Assembly (NCBI RefSeq): GCF_018449695.1
Contig: NZ_JAAVUY010000015.1
Span: forward strand, 124,001-188,000
DNA: 64,000 nucleotides
Source: Bradyrhizobium sp. dw_411
GTDB lineage: Bacteria > Pseudomonadota > Alphaproteobacteria > Rhizobiales > Xanthobacteraceae
Reading direction: 5' to 3'
Each line of letters opens with the position of its first letter. Position 1 is the first letter of the stretch. Shown here piece by piece: positions 44,067-53,088 of the stretch. The notes under the pieces were generated by a model. It was not told where the DNA came from, searched no databases, and was given only the letters and a program-made list of their open reading frames with translations. Both the position numbers and the translations under genes were made by a program.

Positions 44067-46802
44067 ATGCCCGACGACCGCACGCCATCCCGGCCCATCG
44101 CCATTTCGTCCAATAATCCATGCCCGTTCTTGCGCGCGGCCGTTGCGGAAGGGTTCGTCGGCGGCCACACGGTGCCGCTTTCGAGGCTGGCCGCAACCGT
44201 CGAGGCTGCGAGCGGCACAACTGGGCTGAACAAAGCGATCGTCGGCCTGAAGACCTATCAGGTCGCGTTGATCGCGAATGGCCTGAGGCCGCTGCGTCTG
44301 TTGCGTAGCTGGTGGTCCGGCGCGCAGCTCGACGAATTGCGCAACGGTCCGCTCGACAAGCATGGCGTCGGTTCGCGCATCCTCGACGTGAACGCCCATG
44401 TTGACGAAACGGAGATTGCGCGCCTCGCCGAATTCGGAAAGGACCGGCCTGATCCATCGGGCGGAGTCGAACGCGGACTGACGGCCCCGGAAATCAAGGC
44501 TTTCATGGATGCGAATTTCGAACGCGCCAAAGGTCACAGGCGGTGGTTCGACCGGCAGTTGATGAACGGCGAATGGCCTGTCCTGCTGGATATCATGGGC
44601 AAGGGCGAAGGCGCCGACCGTTACCTCAGTGTGGCGGAAGTCAGAACGCTGTTTGTCGAACGCCGGTTGCCTGAGCGGATCGCCGCGCGCCTTCCAGCGC
44701 CCGCCCCGAATCCGCTCGGCGTTTTTGTCAAGAACGCGCTCGGCGTAGCCGTATTGGCTCTCCTGGCGTTGGCGTTAGCGATGATCGAACTCCCCGATCA
44801 GATGCAGAAAATCCTGCCGACCAAGATCGCGCAATTACTGCCGCCCCCTCTACCAGATCGCGCGCCGGCAAAGTCAGCAGCATGGCTCGACCAGAATTGG
44901 ACGACGGAAGACCGGCACTGGTTCCATCATGCCAGCCAGGGCACCGCGACCTTTCAGGTGCCTTATGACTGGTTTGTTGCGCTGGAACAGCCTGGCCTTC
45001 ATCTGTTCACCAAGCCCGGCCTGCTCAGTGACAGTGCCTATCTCGAACGGTTCGGATTCCTGCCCAGCCCGAAATCCGTCCACACCGACGCAACAAGTCT
45101 GCGCCGCTTTGGTTATCCCGCCTCATCCAACGCGCCGCCGGCGCCCGAATCGGTTGGCGGCTTGCGGGCGACGCAGGTCGAGAATTTTGACGGTCTGCCG
45201 GTCGGTTTCGCACGCTTGACCGCCGCCACCGACCCCGGCTCTGGTCTTCCCGTCCCTGATCAGATCGGACTGACCTGCGCGGCCTGTCACACCGGAAGCA
45301 TTCGCTACAAGGATGTCAGCGTGCGCTTCGACGGCGGGCCGGCCATGGTCGACCTGCGAAAGCTCGAACTCGCGACCGGCCTGTCCGTTTGGTACACCTT
45401 GAACATACCCGGACGTTTCCCGCGCTTCGCGAGGCGCGTGCTTGGCCCCGATATCGTCCCGGAGGACTACAACAAGCTCAAGGCGGATCTGACCGCGCTC
45501 GGCGCCAAGCTACTTGCTCAGGCTAATGCCCTGGATAAGGCGGTCGCGGACCTGCATCAGAAGAATACCGAGGAAGGATTCGGGCGGCTCGATGCGCTGA
45601 ACCGGATCGGCAATCAGGTTTTCGCCACCGATCTCGCCGTGTCCGGTCTGTCCGGGTTTGAAAAGAACCTGCACGCGCAGGACGCGCCGGTCAGCTTCCC
45701 GCCGATCTGGACCGTGCCATGGTTTCTGTTCGCGCAATACGACGCCTCGATCGAACAGCCTTTGATCCGCAACGCCGGTGAAGCGCTCGGGGTTTTTGCG
45801 TTGTTGAATCTCTCGCCTGATTATGCGCCTGAAAATCTGTTCCGCTCCTCCATGGCGCTCGAAAACCTGGTTCGCATCGAAGCGATGCTGCGCGGTCCGG
45901 AGCTCACCGGCCCGAACTTCGGCGGCTTGCAGGCGCCGAAGTGGCCGTCCCAGTTATTTCCCAATGACGACGCCTGGAAGATCAATGAGACGCGCGTGCC
46001 CAAGGGCCGCGCGCTCTACGCTGAAATTTGCGCCGAGTGTCACCTTGGGCCGGTCAATGATCCCGCCTTCGACAAGCAATTCCCGGAGAAAAGTTTTTGG
46101 TCTTCGCCGCAATGGGACGCCAAAGCCGCGGTGCTCACGCCGGTCCAGAAAACAGTGGCCGGCATGGGGACCGACCCCGCGCAGGCCAATGTTCTGTTCT
46201 CACGAATGGTCGACATTCCCGGCTTCCTGAAAATGGACGCGGTGGAGGATCTGGCAAAGAGCTGGGGATGTCAGGGCCTGAAGCCTTACCCTTCGTCCAG
46301 CACGCCGTTCTCGATCGCGCTTATGGACGTGGTCGATCGCACCAGCCGTAAATGGATGGACGATCACCACATTCCGGAAGCCGATCGCGCGACCCTTTGG
46401 GAGGCCGCTCGAAAGAACTGCCCCAACCCCGTCAGCGTGCAGTCACCGCATTATCGCGCGCGCCCGCTGAACGGCGTCTGGGCAACGGCTCCCTACCTTC
46501 ACAATGGCTCGGTGCCGTCATTGTACTTGATGCTGATGCCCGCGGCTGAGCGTCCCACGCAATTCTGCCTTGGCTCACGCGATTTCGATCCGAAGCACGT
46601 TGGCCTGAGCGTGACCACCAGTTGCGCCAAAGGCGAAACCCTGTTCTCGGTGACGGCGCCGGACGGCTCGGCTGTTAACGGCAACAGCGTGCTTGGCCAC
46701 TCGCTTGAGGGGACGCCGGGTCCGGGCAAGCCGGGCGTCATCGGCCGCCTGCTAACCGACGAAGAGCGCTTCGACCTCATTGAATATTTGAAGACGCTGT
46801 AA
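44067..46802 (+). CDS. Heme-thiolate-peroxidase-like domain fused to a RoxA-like di-heme cytochrome c
   Basis: The 911-residue protein has two parts. Residues about 15-205 resemble Peroxidase_2 (chloroperoxidase/unspecific peroxygenase): PCP with Cys19, an LDKHG stretch near 96-100, ERAK at about 152-155 and FVERRLPE (about 196-203), the usual end of that domain. The Glu-His-Asp acid motif is not evident. A helix at about 216-240 follows, with a Pro-rich linker. Then comes a periplasmic di-heme region with CAACH (404-408) and CAECH (655-659), and YLHNGSVPSLYLML near the C-terminus, as in RoxA/RoxB and di-heme peroxidase-like oxidases. ATG 44067 has AGGA in front; TTG 44058 is the other start. 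The topology puts the N-domain in the cytoplasm if the helix is N-in. Function unknown. Confidence 0.8.
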   Translation: MPDDRTPSRPIAISSNNPCPFLRAAVAEGFVGGHTVPLSRLAATVEAASGTTGLNKAIVGLKTYQVALIANGLRPLRLLRSWWSGAQLDELRNGPLDKHGVGSRILDVNAHVDETEIARLAEFGKDRPDPSGGVERGLTAPEIKAFMDANFERAKGHRRWFDRQLMNGEWPVLLDIMGKGEGADRYLSVAEVRTLFVERRLPERIAARLPAPAPNPLGVFVKNALGVAVLALLALALAMIELPDQMQKILPTKIAQLLPPPLPDRAPAKSAAWLDQNWTTEDRHWFHHASQGTATFQVPYDWFVALEQPGLHLFTKPGLLSDSAYLERFGFLPSPKSVHTDATSLRRFGYPASSNAPPAPESVGGLRATQVENFDGLPVGFARLTAATDPGSGLPVPDQIGLTCAACHTGSIRYKDVSVRFDGGPAMVDLRKLELATGLSVWYTLNIPGRFPRFARRVLGPDIVPEDYNKLKADLTALGAKLLAQANALDKAVADLHQKNTEEGFGRLDALNRIGNQVFATDLAVSGLSGFEKNLHAQDAPVSFPPIWTVPWFLFAQYDASIEQPLIRNAGEALGVFALLNLSPDYAPENLFRSSMALENLVRIEAMLRGPELTGPNFGGLQAPKWPSQLFPNDDAWKINETRVPKGRALYAEICAECHLGPVNDPAFDKQFPEKSFWSSPQWDAKAAVLTPVQKTVAGMGTDPAQANVLFSRMVDIPGFLKMDAVEDLAKSWGCQGLKPYPSSSTPFSIALMDVVDRTSRKWMDDHHIPEADRATLWEAARKNCPNPVSVQSPHYRARPLNGVWATAPYLHNGSVPSLYLMLMPAAERPTQFCLGSRDFDPKHVGLSVTTSCAKGETLFSVTAPDGSAVNGNSVLGHSLEGTPGPGKPGVIGRLLTDEERFDLIEYLKTL

Positions 46803-46870
46803 AGCGACGAGAAGTGCTGCTGCAGGCCGGCGGTGATCGCCGCGGCCTGCAACGTTTGCTCACTCGATCT

Positions 46871-47149
46871 TTAATTTGCCGTGGTGCCGGTCTTGGTCCG
46901 CTTGGTCTGGACTTTTGTTGCAGCCTTGGGCTCATCGGCGTCGCGCGCGATACCCCAGGGATCTGCGGGCGGCTTGTCGGGAATGTTGCCGAGCGATCTC
47001 TTGTAGGCCTTGTCGGCGGCTCTATCGGCGTCAATCTCTGACTGCGACTTCGGGGGCTCCGGCGCCGGAGCGGGCGGTTTGTTGGTTTGCGCGTAAGCCG
47101 GCCCGGCCATCATGAAGGCGATGAAGGCGGCGGTTCGAAAAACTTTCAT
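46871..47149 (-). CDS. Small exported hypothetical protein
   Basis: The 92-residue product has a signal peptide (MKVFRTAAFIAFMMAGPAYA, cleavage after AYA) and a mature part of charged, Pro/Lys-rich sequence (KPPAPAPEPPKSQSEIDADRAADKAYKRSL). It contains IPDKPPADPWG, a pattern seen in several small rhizobial periplasmic proteins. GGGAGCC precedes ATG 47149. It is convergent with the di-heme fusion gene. I do not know the family. Confidence 0.7.
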   Translation of the reverse strand: MKVFRTAAFIAFMMAGPAYAQTNKPPAPAPEPPKSQSEIDADRAADKAYKRSLGNIPDKPPADPWGIARDADEPKAATKVQTKRTKTGTTAN

Positions 47150-47381
47150 GCGTAGGCTCCCTCCTGCCGATTTCATATCACCGGGCCGCGGTATCGCCAA
47201 CTAAAAGGCGATCATACAGGGGAATTGACGGGGCCGTACGCAGCCGGAAAAACCGGGGTCGTACCCGGACCCCAGCAATGGCTGGAAACCCTCAGGTTGC
47301 AGGAAAACGTCGCATCGCCTTGGAAAAATGCTAGGCTTTGGCCGCGCAGTCGATCACCCGCGAAGCGGAGCGGTGAGCCAG

Positions 47382-47540
47382 ATGCGGAAAACCGGGTTCA
47401 AAGCCCTGGCGACGATTTTGATGATCGGACGCCGCTCGAAAAAGCACATCGATTGGACGATGGTGATCGCCGTATTTTCGACGATCGTTACCATTTCCCT
47501 GATCGCGCTCTATGTGTTCCAGGACAGCGCAGCTTTTTGA
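47382..47540 (+). CDS. Possible small membrane protein
   Basis: A 52-residue frame (MRKTGFKALATIL...) containing a basic segment GRRSKKH and one clear membrane helix WTMVIAVFSTIVTISLIALYVF close to the C-terminus. The helix is longer and more regular than chance frames give. ATG 47382 has GGTGAGCC upstream; the frame extends further 5'. No homologue is known to me, so this is tentative. Confidence 0.4.
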   Translation: MRKTGFKALATILMIGRRSKKHIDWTMVIAVFSTIVTISLIALYVFQDSAAF

Positions 47541-47646
47541 CGCCCCTCTCCCTGTTCGAAACGTGGGAAGTACAGCCCGTTTCGCACACGCGCATCCACG
47601 CGCCAGAATCGCGCAACAACAAAATCACGTAGTAATACGGAATCGA

Positions 47647-48042
47647 TCAGCTCGGGACGCCGTTCACAGCCGGCGACGCGGCGAGATCTTTGTACTTGGA
47701 GGCAGCCACGCGCTTTGGCCGCCTGGCAGCCGGCTTTGATCTATCCTGCTCCGCATCGGCCGGGATGTTCATCGCCGCGGCCATCTCATCCAGAACCATC
47801 TTGTATTCGCCGCTCGCTTCCTCCGGACGCCCTTCTCTCACCGCAGGCGCCTTCTGCAACGGCGCGGGTTCGATGGCCCCATAGTCGAACCGCGCCCGCT
47901 CGAGTTTCTCGCCGACAAACCAGACGCAGAGTATCCCGGTGATTTTATTGTCGTCGAAGATATCCGTGTTGACCGTATCCACCGTCATGGTGGGGCCACC
48001 GGATTTCAACACCACGAGATCCCCCGACTTGATAATGGTCAT
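47647..48042 (-). CDS. DUF2158 (YodC-type) small protein
   Basis: The 131-residue protein begins MTIIKSGDLVVLKSGGPTMTV, the hallmark of DUF2158/YodC, continuing with a Cys-Val-Trp-Phe segment (GILCVWFVGEKLERARF). The C-terminal 70 residues are charged and low in hydrophobic residues, with the basic stretch KPAARRPKRVAASKYK, so probably disordered. ATG 48042 follows GGATTTT. In other bacteria these proteins have no defined function. Confidence 0.75.
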   Translation of the reverse strand: MTIIKSGDLVVLKSGGPTMTVDTVNTDIFDDNKITGILCVWFVGEKLERARFDYGAIEPAPLQKAPAVREGRPEEASGEYKMVLDEMAAAMNIPADAEQDRSKPAARRPKRVAASKYKDLAASPAVNGVPS

Positions 48043-48344
48043 TGGTAAAATCCGTGATCCGTGAACGAGAATCGTGTCGTAATTATAACAAATAGCCGCC
48101 GCTTGATCACGCGCGCGGCTCACTGCAACACTCTCACGTCAGCGAGAACAGCGCGACAAGCGGCCGCACTGATCTGAGTCGCCGCAAATGGCCAAGATAA
48201 GGCGTCGATCAATATGGAACTTGAACGCCAAAAGAATTAGCGCGGCCACCGCGTCGTAATATTTTAACTTAAGCTATCACACGAACTGATTCGCGGCACG
48301 AACATTGCTTTGAATAAGCTGGCTGGGAAACTCAGGAGTGCGGC
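48043..48344. other. Intergenic region, nothing recognised
   Basis: About 300 bp between the divergent DUF2158 gene and the secreted protein gene at 48345. It is more AT-rich than its neighbours near 48240-48300, which suits a promoter, but I see no convincing boxes, repeats or hairpins. Confidence 0.4.
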
Positions 48345-48734
48345 ATGAAACGCCTCGTCCTTTGTACAGCGTTCGGTTGCTTGATGAGCGTAGCGAGTGC
48401 GCGTGATCTCGGGCAATGGGAGTCGACAGACCCCGGTGTGCGAGAATGGTATCAGGCCTTGATGCAGCCCGATAATCCGGCCGTCTCATGTTGCGGCGAA
48501 GCGGATGCTTATTGGGCGGACTCGTTTGAAGTCGATGGCGATAAATATGTCGCCATCATTACCGACTCGAGACCTGACGAACCACTCAGGCGCAAGCACA
48601 TCGATATCGGAACCAGGTTCGTGATCCCGAACCACAAGCTGAAATACGACCAGTCCAATCCGACCGGTCACGGGATCATTTTCCTGAGCCGGGGCGATTA
48701 CGTTTATTGCTACGTGGCACCAGGCGGCGTCTGA
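48345..48734 (+). CDS. Exported hypothetical protein with Cys pair
   Basis: The 129-residue product has a short signal peptide (MKRLVLCTAFGCLMSVASA) and a mature globular part containing REWYQALMQPDNPAVSCCGEADAYWADSFEVDGD, with a vicinal Cys-Cys, and RFVIPNHKLKYDQSNPTGHGIIFLSRGDYVYCYVAPGGV. This arrangement recurs in small secreted rhizobial proteins, but their role is unknown. A good AGGAGT ribosome site stands before the ATG. Confidence 0.75.
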   Translation: MKRLVLCTAFGCLMSVASARDLGQWESTDPGVREWYQALMQPDNPAVSCCGEADAYWADSFEVDGDKYVAIITDSRPDEPLRRKHIDIGTRFVIPNHKLKYDQSNPTGHGIIFLSRGDYVYCYVAPGGV

Positions 48735-48840
48735 TTGCTGCGTCGGCAATTCACGGCGCGCGCAAGCGCCGCGCCGGATATCGCTGCGCGCCCGTCGCGC
48801 CGCGTTCATGCGAGCCTATTGGGGCAACTCAGCGGTCGGT

Positions 48841-49062
48841 TTAGTAACGCAGAGCTGACGGGCCTCCTGACGAGAGCCCGCGAGCCCGCCAATACTCCAC
48901 GTTCGCTTGCGCCGGCGAAAGCCCAGCCGCCTGGTCGTCGGCATTGCGCGGCGCACGGTCCACCCTCGTTGAGCGGTGATGGTGTTCAGCAGCTACAGCC
49001 GTCTGCATCAGTGAGCCCGCAAGGATGGTCGCACCGAGAACACTGAGAATAGTCTTTCGCAC
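48841..49062 (-). CDS. Small exported hypothetical protein
   Basis: The 73-residue product starts at GTG 49062 behind AGGAG. It has a signal peptide (RKTILSVLGATILAGSLMQTAVA) followed by EHHHRSTRVDR and a hydrophilic tail with NVEYWRARGLSSGG. The His-rich start of the mature part might bind metal, but this is speculation. The open frame continues 13 codons upstream without a ribosome site. Confidence 0.6.
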   Translation of the reverse strand: MRKTILSVLGATILAGSLMQTAVAAEHHHRSTRVDRAPRNADDQAAGLSPAQANVEYWRARGLSSGGPSALRY

Positions 49063-49383
49063 GGTGGTCTCCTGTGGTGTCGGACGCTTCTTCGAAGGCA
49101 ACAGCAGTGCGCCAAAAGAACGCTAGATTGTTCTGCTCGGGTCCTTCCGCAAGCACCGCCGCGCAAATGACGCCCTGCATCAACACCGGGGCATTTTTAT
49201 TTCACCACATATCACCCTTACAGACAGGTCCTTCCCGGATGCCGCCGGGGCGTTTGGGCGCCCGGTTATTTCCGGTGGTTTATGTCGTGATTTCGGGGAT
49301 TATGCCGTGATCTGTTCGCCATTTTACCCTTCCCGGCAGAAGGGACGAACAGCAAGAAAGCCCTATATCCCGAGGGTTTTAAA
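49063..49383. other. Intergenic region downstream of tRNA-Pro
   Basis: About 320 bp between the small exported protein gene and tRNA-Pro. A weak CCCT...AGGG hairpin with a T-rich stretch lies just 3' of the tRNA (about 49353-49380, minus strand). No gene is evident; short plus-strand frames have no features. Confidence 0.4.
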
Positions 49384-49461
49384 TGGTCGGAGCGAGAGGA
49401 TTTGAACCTCCGACCCCTAGTCTCCCAGACTAGTGCGCTAACCGGGCTGCGCCACGCTCCG
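49384..49461 (-). tRNA. tRNA-Pro (anticodon GGG)
   Basis: The minus strand shows CGGAGCG/CGCTCCG acceptor arms with ACCA, a D-arm GCGC...GCGC type, the anticodon stem CTAGT/ACTAG with loop CTGGGAG, and the T-arm GGAGGTTCAAATCCTCT. The anticodon GGG specifies proline. Length 78 nt including the encoded CCA. Confidence 0.95.
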
Positions 49462-49644
49462 ATACCGTTCCATTAGCTTCGATCAGGCTTGCGCGCAAGA
49501 AGCGCGATCGGCCGGCAGGCCTGATCGGCGGGATGCTTCCATGCCCGGGAGTAGTTCGGTTCCCAGGCACCGAGGGGCGTTTTGGAGCAAAAGCCCGCCA
49601 TGCACGTGATCCCGGGTGATACCGGTTCAACCAGAACCCACGCC

Positions 49645-50247
49645 CTAACCGTCCTTGAGCGCGGAATCGAGCAATTGCCGGCAGGCAAGCAGGTCCCGCA
49701 GCGCTGCCTCCAGCTTCGCGGTATCGAGCTTGCGCGCGACGGCGGCATTTTCCACCCGCGGGGTTGCCATCGGTACTGCCGGCGGCCTCGGCGTCAGATC
49801 GACGCGTGGGGACGGCGAGGCAATCTCCGGCGCACGCCGCACCAGCGCAGGCGGCTCGATTACTTCCTCGTCGTCCTCGGCATCGATATCGGGCTCGTCA
49901 TCGCCCTCTTCTTCCGGCTCGTGCAAAGCCTCGTGCAAGGCTGAGTCGATCATGGCGAAAGACGGGACCGAAGACGTATCGTCCATCAGCCCCTGGACCG
50001 ACTTGATGCCATGCTCCTTGAGAATGCGCTGCACCCCGCGAATGGTGTAGCCCTCGCCATACAGCAGGCGGCGGATGCCCCGCAGCAGATCGACATCATC
50101 GGGGCGATAGTAGCGGCGGCCGCCGCTACGCTTCATCGGCTTGATCTGGGTGAACCGTGTCTCCCAAAACCGCAGGACGTGCTGGGGAATATCGAGGTCG
50201 TCGGCGACCTCGCTAATGGTTCGGAACGCATCCGGCGCCTTGTCCAA
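49645..50247 (-). CDS. MerR-family transcriptional regulator
   Basis: The 200-residue protein has an N-terminal winged HTH of the MerR type (about 9-75; RTISEVADDLDIPQHVLRFWETRF and SGGRRYYRPDDVDLLRGIRRLL). Then comes an acidic linker (EPEEEGDDEPDIDAEDDEEV) and a C-terminal helix with LEAALRDLLACRQLLDSAL, suited to dimerisation. There is no metal-binding Cys set. The gene sits just downstream of ihfA, an arrangement conserved in rhizobia. Its target and signal are unknown. Confidence 0.9.
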   Translation of the reverse strand: MDKAPDAFRTISEVADDLDIPQHVLRFWETRFTQIKPMKRSGGRRYYRPDDVDLLRGIRRLLYGEGYTIRGVQRILKEHGIKSVQGLMDDTSSVPSFAMIDSALHEALHEPEEEGDDEPDIDAEDDEEVIEPPALVRRAPEIASPSPRVDLTPRPPAVPMATPRVENAAVARKLDTAKLEAALRDLLACRQLLDSALKDG

Positions 50248-50282
50248 ATGCTCGCTCCTCTGCTCGCCCCGGTTGAAGGAAT

Positions 50283-50612
50283 TCAGTCGGCGTTGCCGTC
50301 GCCGTTACTGGCACTGTGGCCGTTGATCCGCTGCTTCAGAATGGCCGACGGCTTGAACACCATCACGCGACGCGGAGAAATTGGCACCTCGGTGCCGGTC
50401 TTGGGATTGCGGCCGATGCGCTGACCCTTCTTGCGCACCATGAACGAGCCGAATGATGAAAGCTTCACCGTCTCACCCTTCTCAAGGCAGTCGGTAATTT
50501 CCTTCAACACCAGTTCGACAAACGCAGACGACTCCGTGCGCGACAAGCCCACCTTTTGGTAGACGGCCTCGCACAAATCAACGCGTGTAACGGTTTTTCC
50601 GGTTCCAGTCAT
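50283..50612 (-). CDS. ihfA: Integration host factor subunit alpha
   Basis: DNA-bending heterodimer subunit that shapes promoters (notably sigma-54 ones), replication and recombination sites. The 109 residues include TVTRVDLCEAVYQKVGLSRTESSAFVELVL, VKLSSFGSFMVRKKGQRIGRNPKTGTEVPI (with the intercalating Pro in GRNPKTG) and a short C-terminal extension. ATG 50612 with GGGGCAGG upstream is preferred over a TTG 12 bp earlier. It precedes the MerR gene on the same strand (35-bp gap). Confidence 0.95.
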   Translation of the reverse strand: MTGTGKTVTRVDLCEAVYQKVGLSRTESSAFVELVLKEITDCLEKGETVKLSSFGSFMVRKKGQRIGRNPKTGTEVPISPRRVMVFKPSAILKQRINGHSASNGDGNAD

Positions 50613-50752
50613 CGCCTGCCCCAACTCACGGCGAACAATATGTATCTGAAATTATGAGCTTAACAAGCGATGGTCAACAGCGCTCATCGATTCAAAAGCA
50701 TGAAACAACATCAAAAGAGGTCGCAATATAGATAAACATTTTAACGTGACGC

Positions 50753-51730
50753 TTACCAGCGCAATAGTGCCGAGCCCCAGGTGAAGCCACCACCCATGGC
50801 TTCGAGCAGCACCAGATCGCCCTTCTTCACGCGCCCGTCGGCGACCGCGACCGATAGCGCCAATGGAATCGAGGCCGCTGATGTATTGCCGTGCAGGTCG
50901 ACCGTGAGCACCACCTTCTGCGGCGCAATATGCAACTTGTGCGCTGAAGCATCGATGATTCGTTTGTTGGCCTGGTGCGGAACGAACCAGTCGATGTCCT
51001 CGGCGCTGGTGCCGGTGGCCTCGAAGGCATCGACGATCACATCGGTGATCATGCCGACCGCATGCTTGAATACTTCGCGGCCTTCCATCCGAAGGAACCC
51101 GACGGTGCGGGTCGAAGACGGTCCACCATCGACGTATAATTTCGATTTGTGCCGGCCGTCGGAGCGCAGATGCGTGGTCAGGATGCCGCGATCGGAGGGC
51201 TTGCCCGGCTGCTGCTGTGCTTCCAGCACCACAGCGCCGGCGCCGTCGCCGAACAGCACGCAGGTGCCGCGATCGCTCCAGTCGAGAATGCGCGAGAAAG
51301 TCTCCGCACCGATCACAAGCGCCCGCTTGAACGCGCCGGTGCGCAGAAAGTTATCCGCGGTGGCCAGCGCGAACACGAACCCGGAGCATACGGCCTGCAG
51401 ATCGAAGGCTGCGCCGTGGTTGATCCCCAGCCCGTTCTGCACCGCGACCGCCGTCGCCGGAAACGTATTGTCCGGCGTCGAGGTCGCCAGCACGATCAGA
51501 TCGATCGATTGCGCATCGATCCCGGCATTGGCGAGTGCCGCGCGCGCGGCGTTAAGCGCCAGATGCGAGGTGAACTCGCCTTCGGCCGCAATATGGCGTT
51601 GCCGAATGCCGGTACGCTGAACGATCCACTCGTCTGAGGTATCTACTTGCGCCGCCAATTCGGCATTGGTCAGGATCCGTTGCGGCAAATAGGAACCGCA
51701 GCCGAGCACGACCGAACGTATCGCAGTCAC
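50753..51730 (-). CDS. fabH: 3-oxoacyl-[acyl-carrier-protein] synthase III
   Basis: Starts fatty-acid synthesis by condensing acetyl-CoA with malonyl-ACP. The 325 residues carry the triad Cys115 (LQAVCSGF), His252 (FVPHQANKR) and Asn282 (LHGNTSAAS). The GTG start overlaps the plsX stop as GTGA, indicating translational coupling. This plsX-fabH pair is widely conserved. Confidence 0.97.
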   Translation of the reverse strand: MTAIRSVVLGCGSYLPQRILTNAELAAQVDTSDEWIVQRTGIRQRHIAAEGEFTSHLALNAARAALANAGIDAQSIDLIVLATSTPDNTFPATAVAVQNGLGINHGAAFDLQAVCSGFVFALATADNFLRTGAFKRALVIGAETFSRILDWSDRGTCVLFGDGAGAVVLEAQQQPGKPSDRGILTTHLRSDGRHKSKLYVDGGPSSTRTVGFLRMEGREVFKHAVGMITDVIVDAFEATGTSAEDIDWFVPHQANKRIIDASAHKLHIAPQKVVLTVDLHGNTSAASIPLALSVAVADGRVKKGDLVLLEAMGGGFTWGSALLRW

Positions 51731-52788
51731 GAGACAGCCTCCTGCGCGGTCGGCGCCGGAACCAGCGCGCTGCCGTCGCGATTGAGCATCTGATTGATCT
51801 TGGTGAGGAGATCGTAGCGGACCATCTCATAGCCAACATCGACCGCATAGGCAAAGCCTTCGGCGTCGGTTCCACCATGGCTCTTGACGACGATTCCGTT
51901 CAGGCCAAGCACCACGCTGCCGTTGGACTTCGAAGGATCCAGCTTGTCGCGCAGCGACTTGAAAGCATTCTTTGCAAACAGATAGCCGATCCGTGAGCGC
52001 CAGGTGCTTGCCATCGCACTGCGCAGGAATTCGGTGATCTGGCGCGCGGTGCCTTCGGCCGCTTTCAACGCAATGTTGCCGCTGAATCCTTCGGCGACAA
52101 TCACGTCAGCGGCCCCTTTGCCGATGCCGTCGCCTTCGACGAACCCGATATATTCGAGTTGCGGAAGATTCATCGCGCGCAGCAATTCCGCAGCCTCGCG
52201 AATCTCCTCGCGTCCCTTGATCTCCTCGACCCCGATGTTGAGCAGACCGACCGTCGGCCGCTCGAGGCCGAACAGCACGCTCGCCATCGCGCTGCCCATC
52301 ACCGCCAGGGCCACCAGATGATGCGCATCGCCACCGATGGTGGCGCCGAGATCGAGCACGACCGAATTGCTGCGGGCCGTGGGCCATATCGCTGCAAGCG
52401 CCGGCCGATCGATGCCGGGCAGCATGCGCAGGCAAAACCGCGCCATCGCCGCCAGCGCACCGGTATTGCCGGCCGATATGGCGACATCGGCCTCGCCTTT
52501 CTTGACGGCCTCAATCGCCAGCCACATCGACGAGGACTTGCGGCCGCGGCGCAACGCCTGGCTGGGCTTGTCATGCATGCTGACGGCGACATCGGTATGG
52601 ATCACGCGCGATGCGGCCTTCATCGCCGGATGCTTCGCCAATTCTACGTCGATCAACGCCTGATCGCCGAACAGCAAAAATTCGGTGTCGGGATGTCGGG
52701 TCAACGAAATTGCGGCGCCGGGAATGACGACCGATGCGCCGACATCGCCACCCATGGCGTCAAGCGCGATTCGAACCTTTTGAGGCAT
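51727..52788 (-). CDS. plsX: Phosphate acyltransferase PlsX
   Basis: Converts acyl-ACP to acyl phosphate for the PlsY step of phospholipid synthesis; a soluble protein that associates with the membrane. The 353 residues begin VRIALDAMGGDVGASVVIPGA and include SMWLAIEAVKKGEADVAISAGNTGALAAMA and VEGDGIGKGAADVIVAEGFSGNIALKAAEG. ATG 52788 has GGGACG in front, while the open frame continues 70 codons upstream without homologous features. It overlaps fabH by 4 bp. Confidence 0.97.
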   Translation of the reverse strand: MPQKVRIALDAMGGDVGASVVIPGAAISLTRHPDTEFLLFGDQALIDVELAKHPAMKAASRVIHTDVAVSMHDKPSQALRRGRKSSSMWLAIEAVKKGEADVAISAGNTGALAAMARFCLRMLPGIDRPALAAIWPTARSNSVVLDLGATIGGDAHHLVALAVMGSAMASVLFGLERPTVGLLNIGVEEIKGREEIREAAELLRAMNLPQLEYIGFVEGDGIGKGAADVIVAEGFSGNIALKAAEGTARQITEFLRSAMASTWRSRIGYLFAKNAFKSLRDKLDPSKSNGSVVLGLNGIVVKSHGGTDAEGFAYAVDVGYEMVRYDLLTKINQMLNRDGSALVPAPTAQEAVS

Positions 52789-53088
52789 GAACGTCCCGGA
52801 AACCTGATCTCTTGCGGACTTGAAGCGCTTGGCCTCGGACTGTATTTCGCTAGCGATAGCAGCGATCGGCAGAGCGCGAAGCTGCGCCCAAGCCGGGCCG
52901 CGACAATAGCGTTTCCCCGCTCCGACACAACCTCTTGACCGCCGCCTTTTGCAGCCCGTGTCGCGCCGGACCGGATTCGATATATGCGAAGAATTCAAGT
53001 TGATTCAAGGCATTAAGCCGAATTTTTGGATTAAGCGCATATCCACCCTATTGCGGTATGCGCGCCACAACCGCCTTGCAACCACCCA
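52789..53088. other. Gap between DUF177 and plsX without rpmF
   Basis: In many bacteria rpmF (ribosomal protein L32) sits between yceD/DUF177 and plsX. No frame in this 300-bp gap encodes a protein with an L32 signature. The region probably contains the plsX-fabH promoter; I see no clear boxes. Confidence 0.5.
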
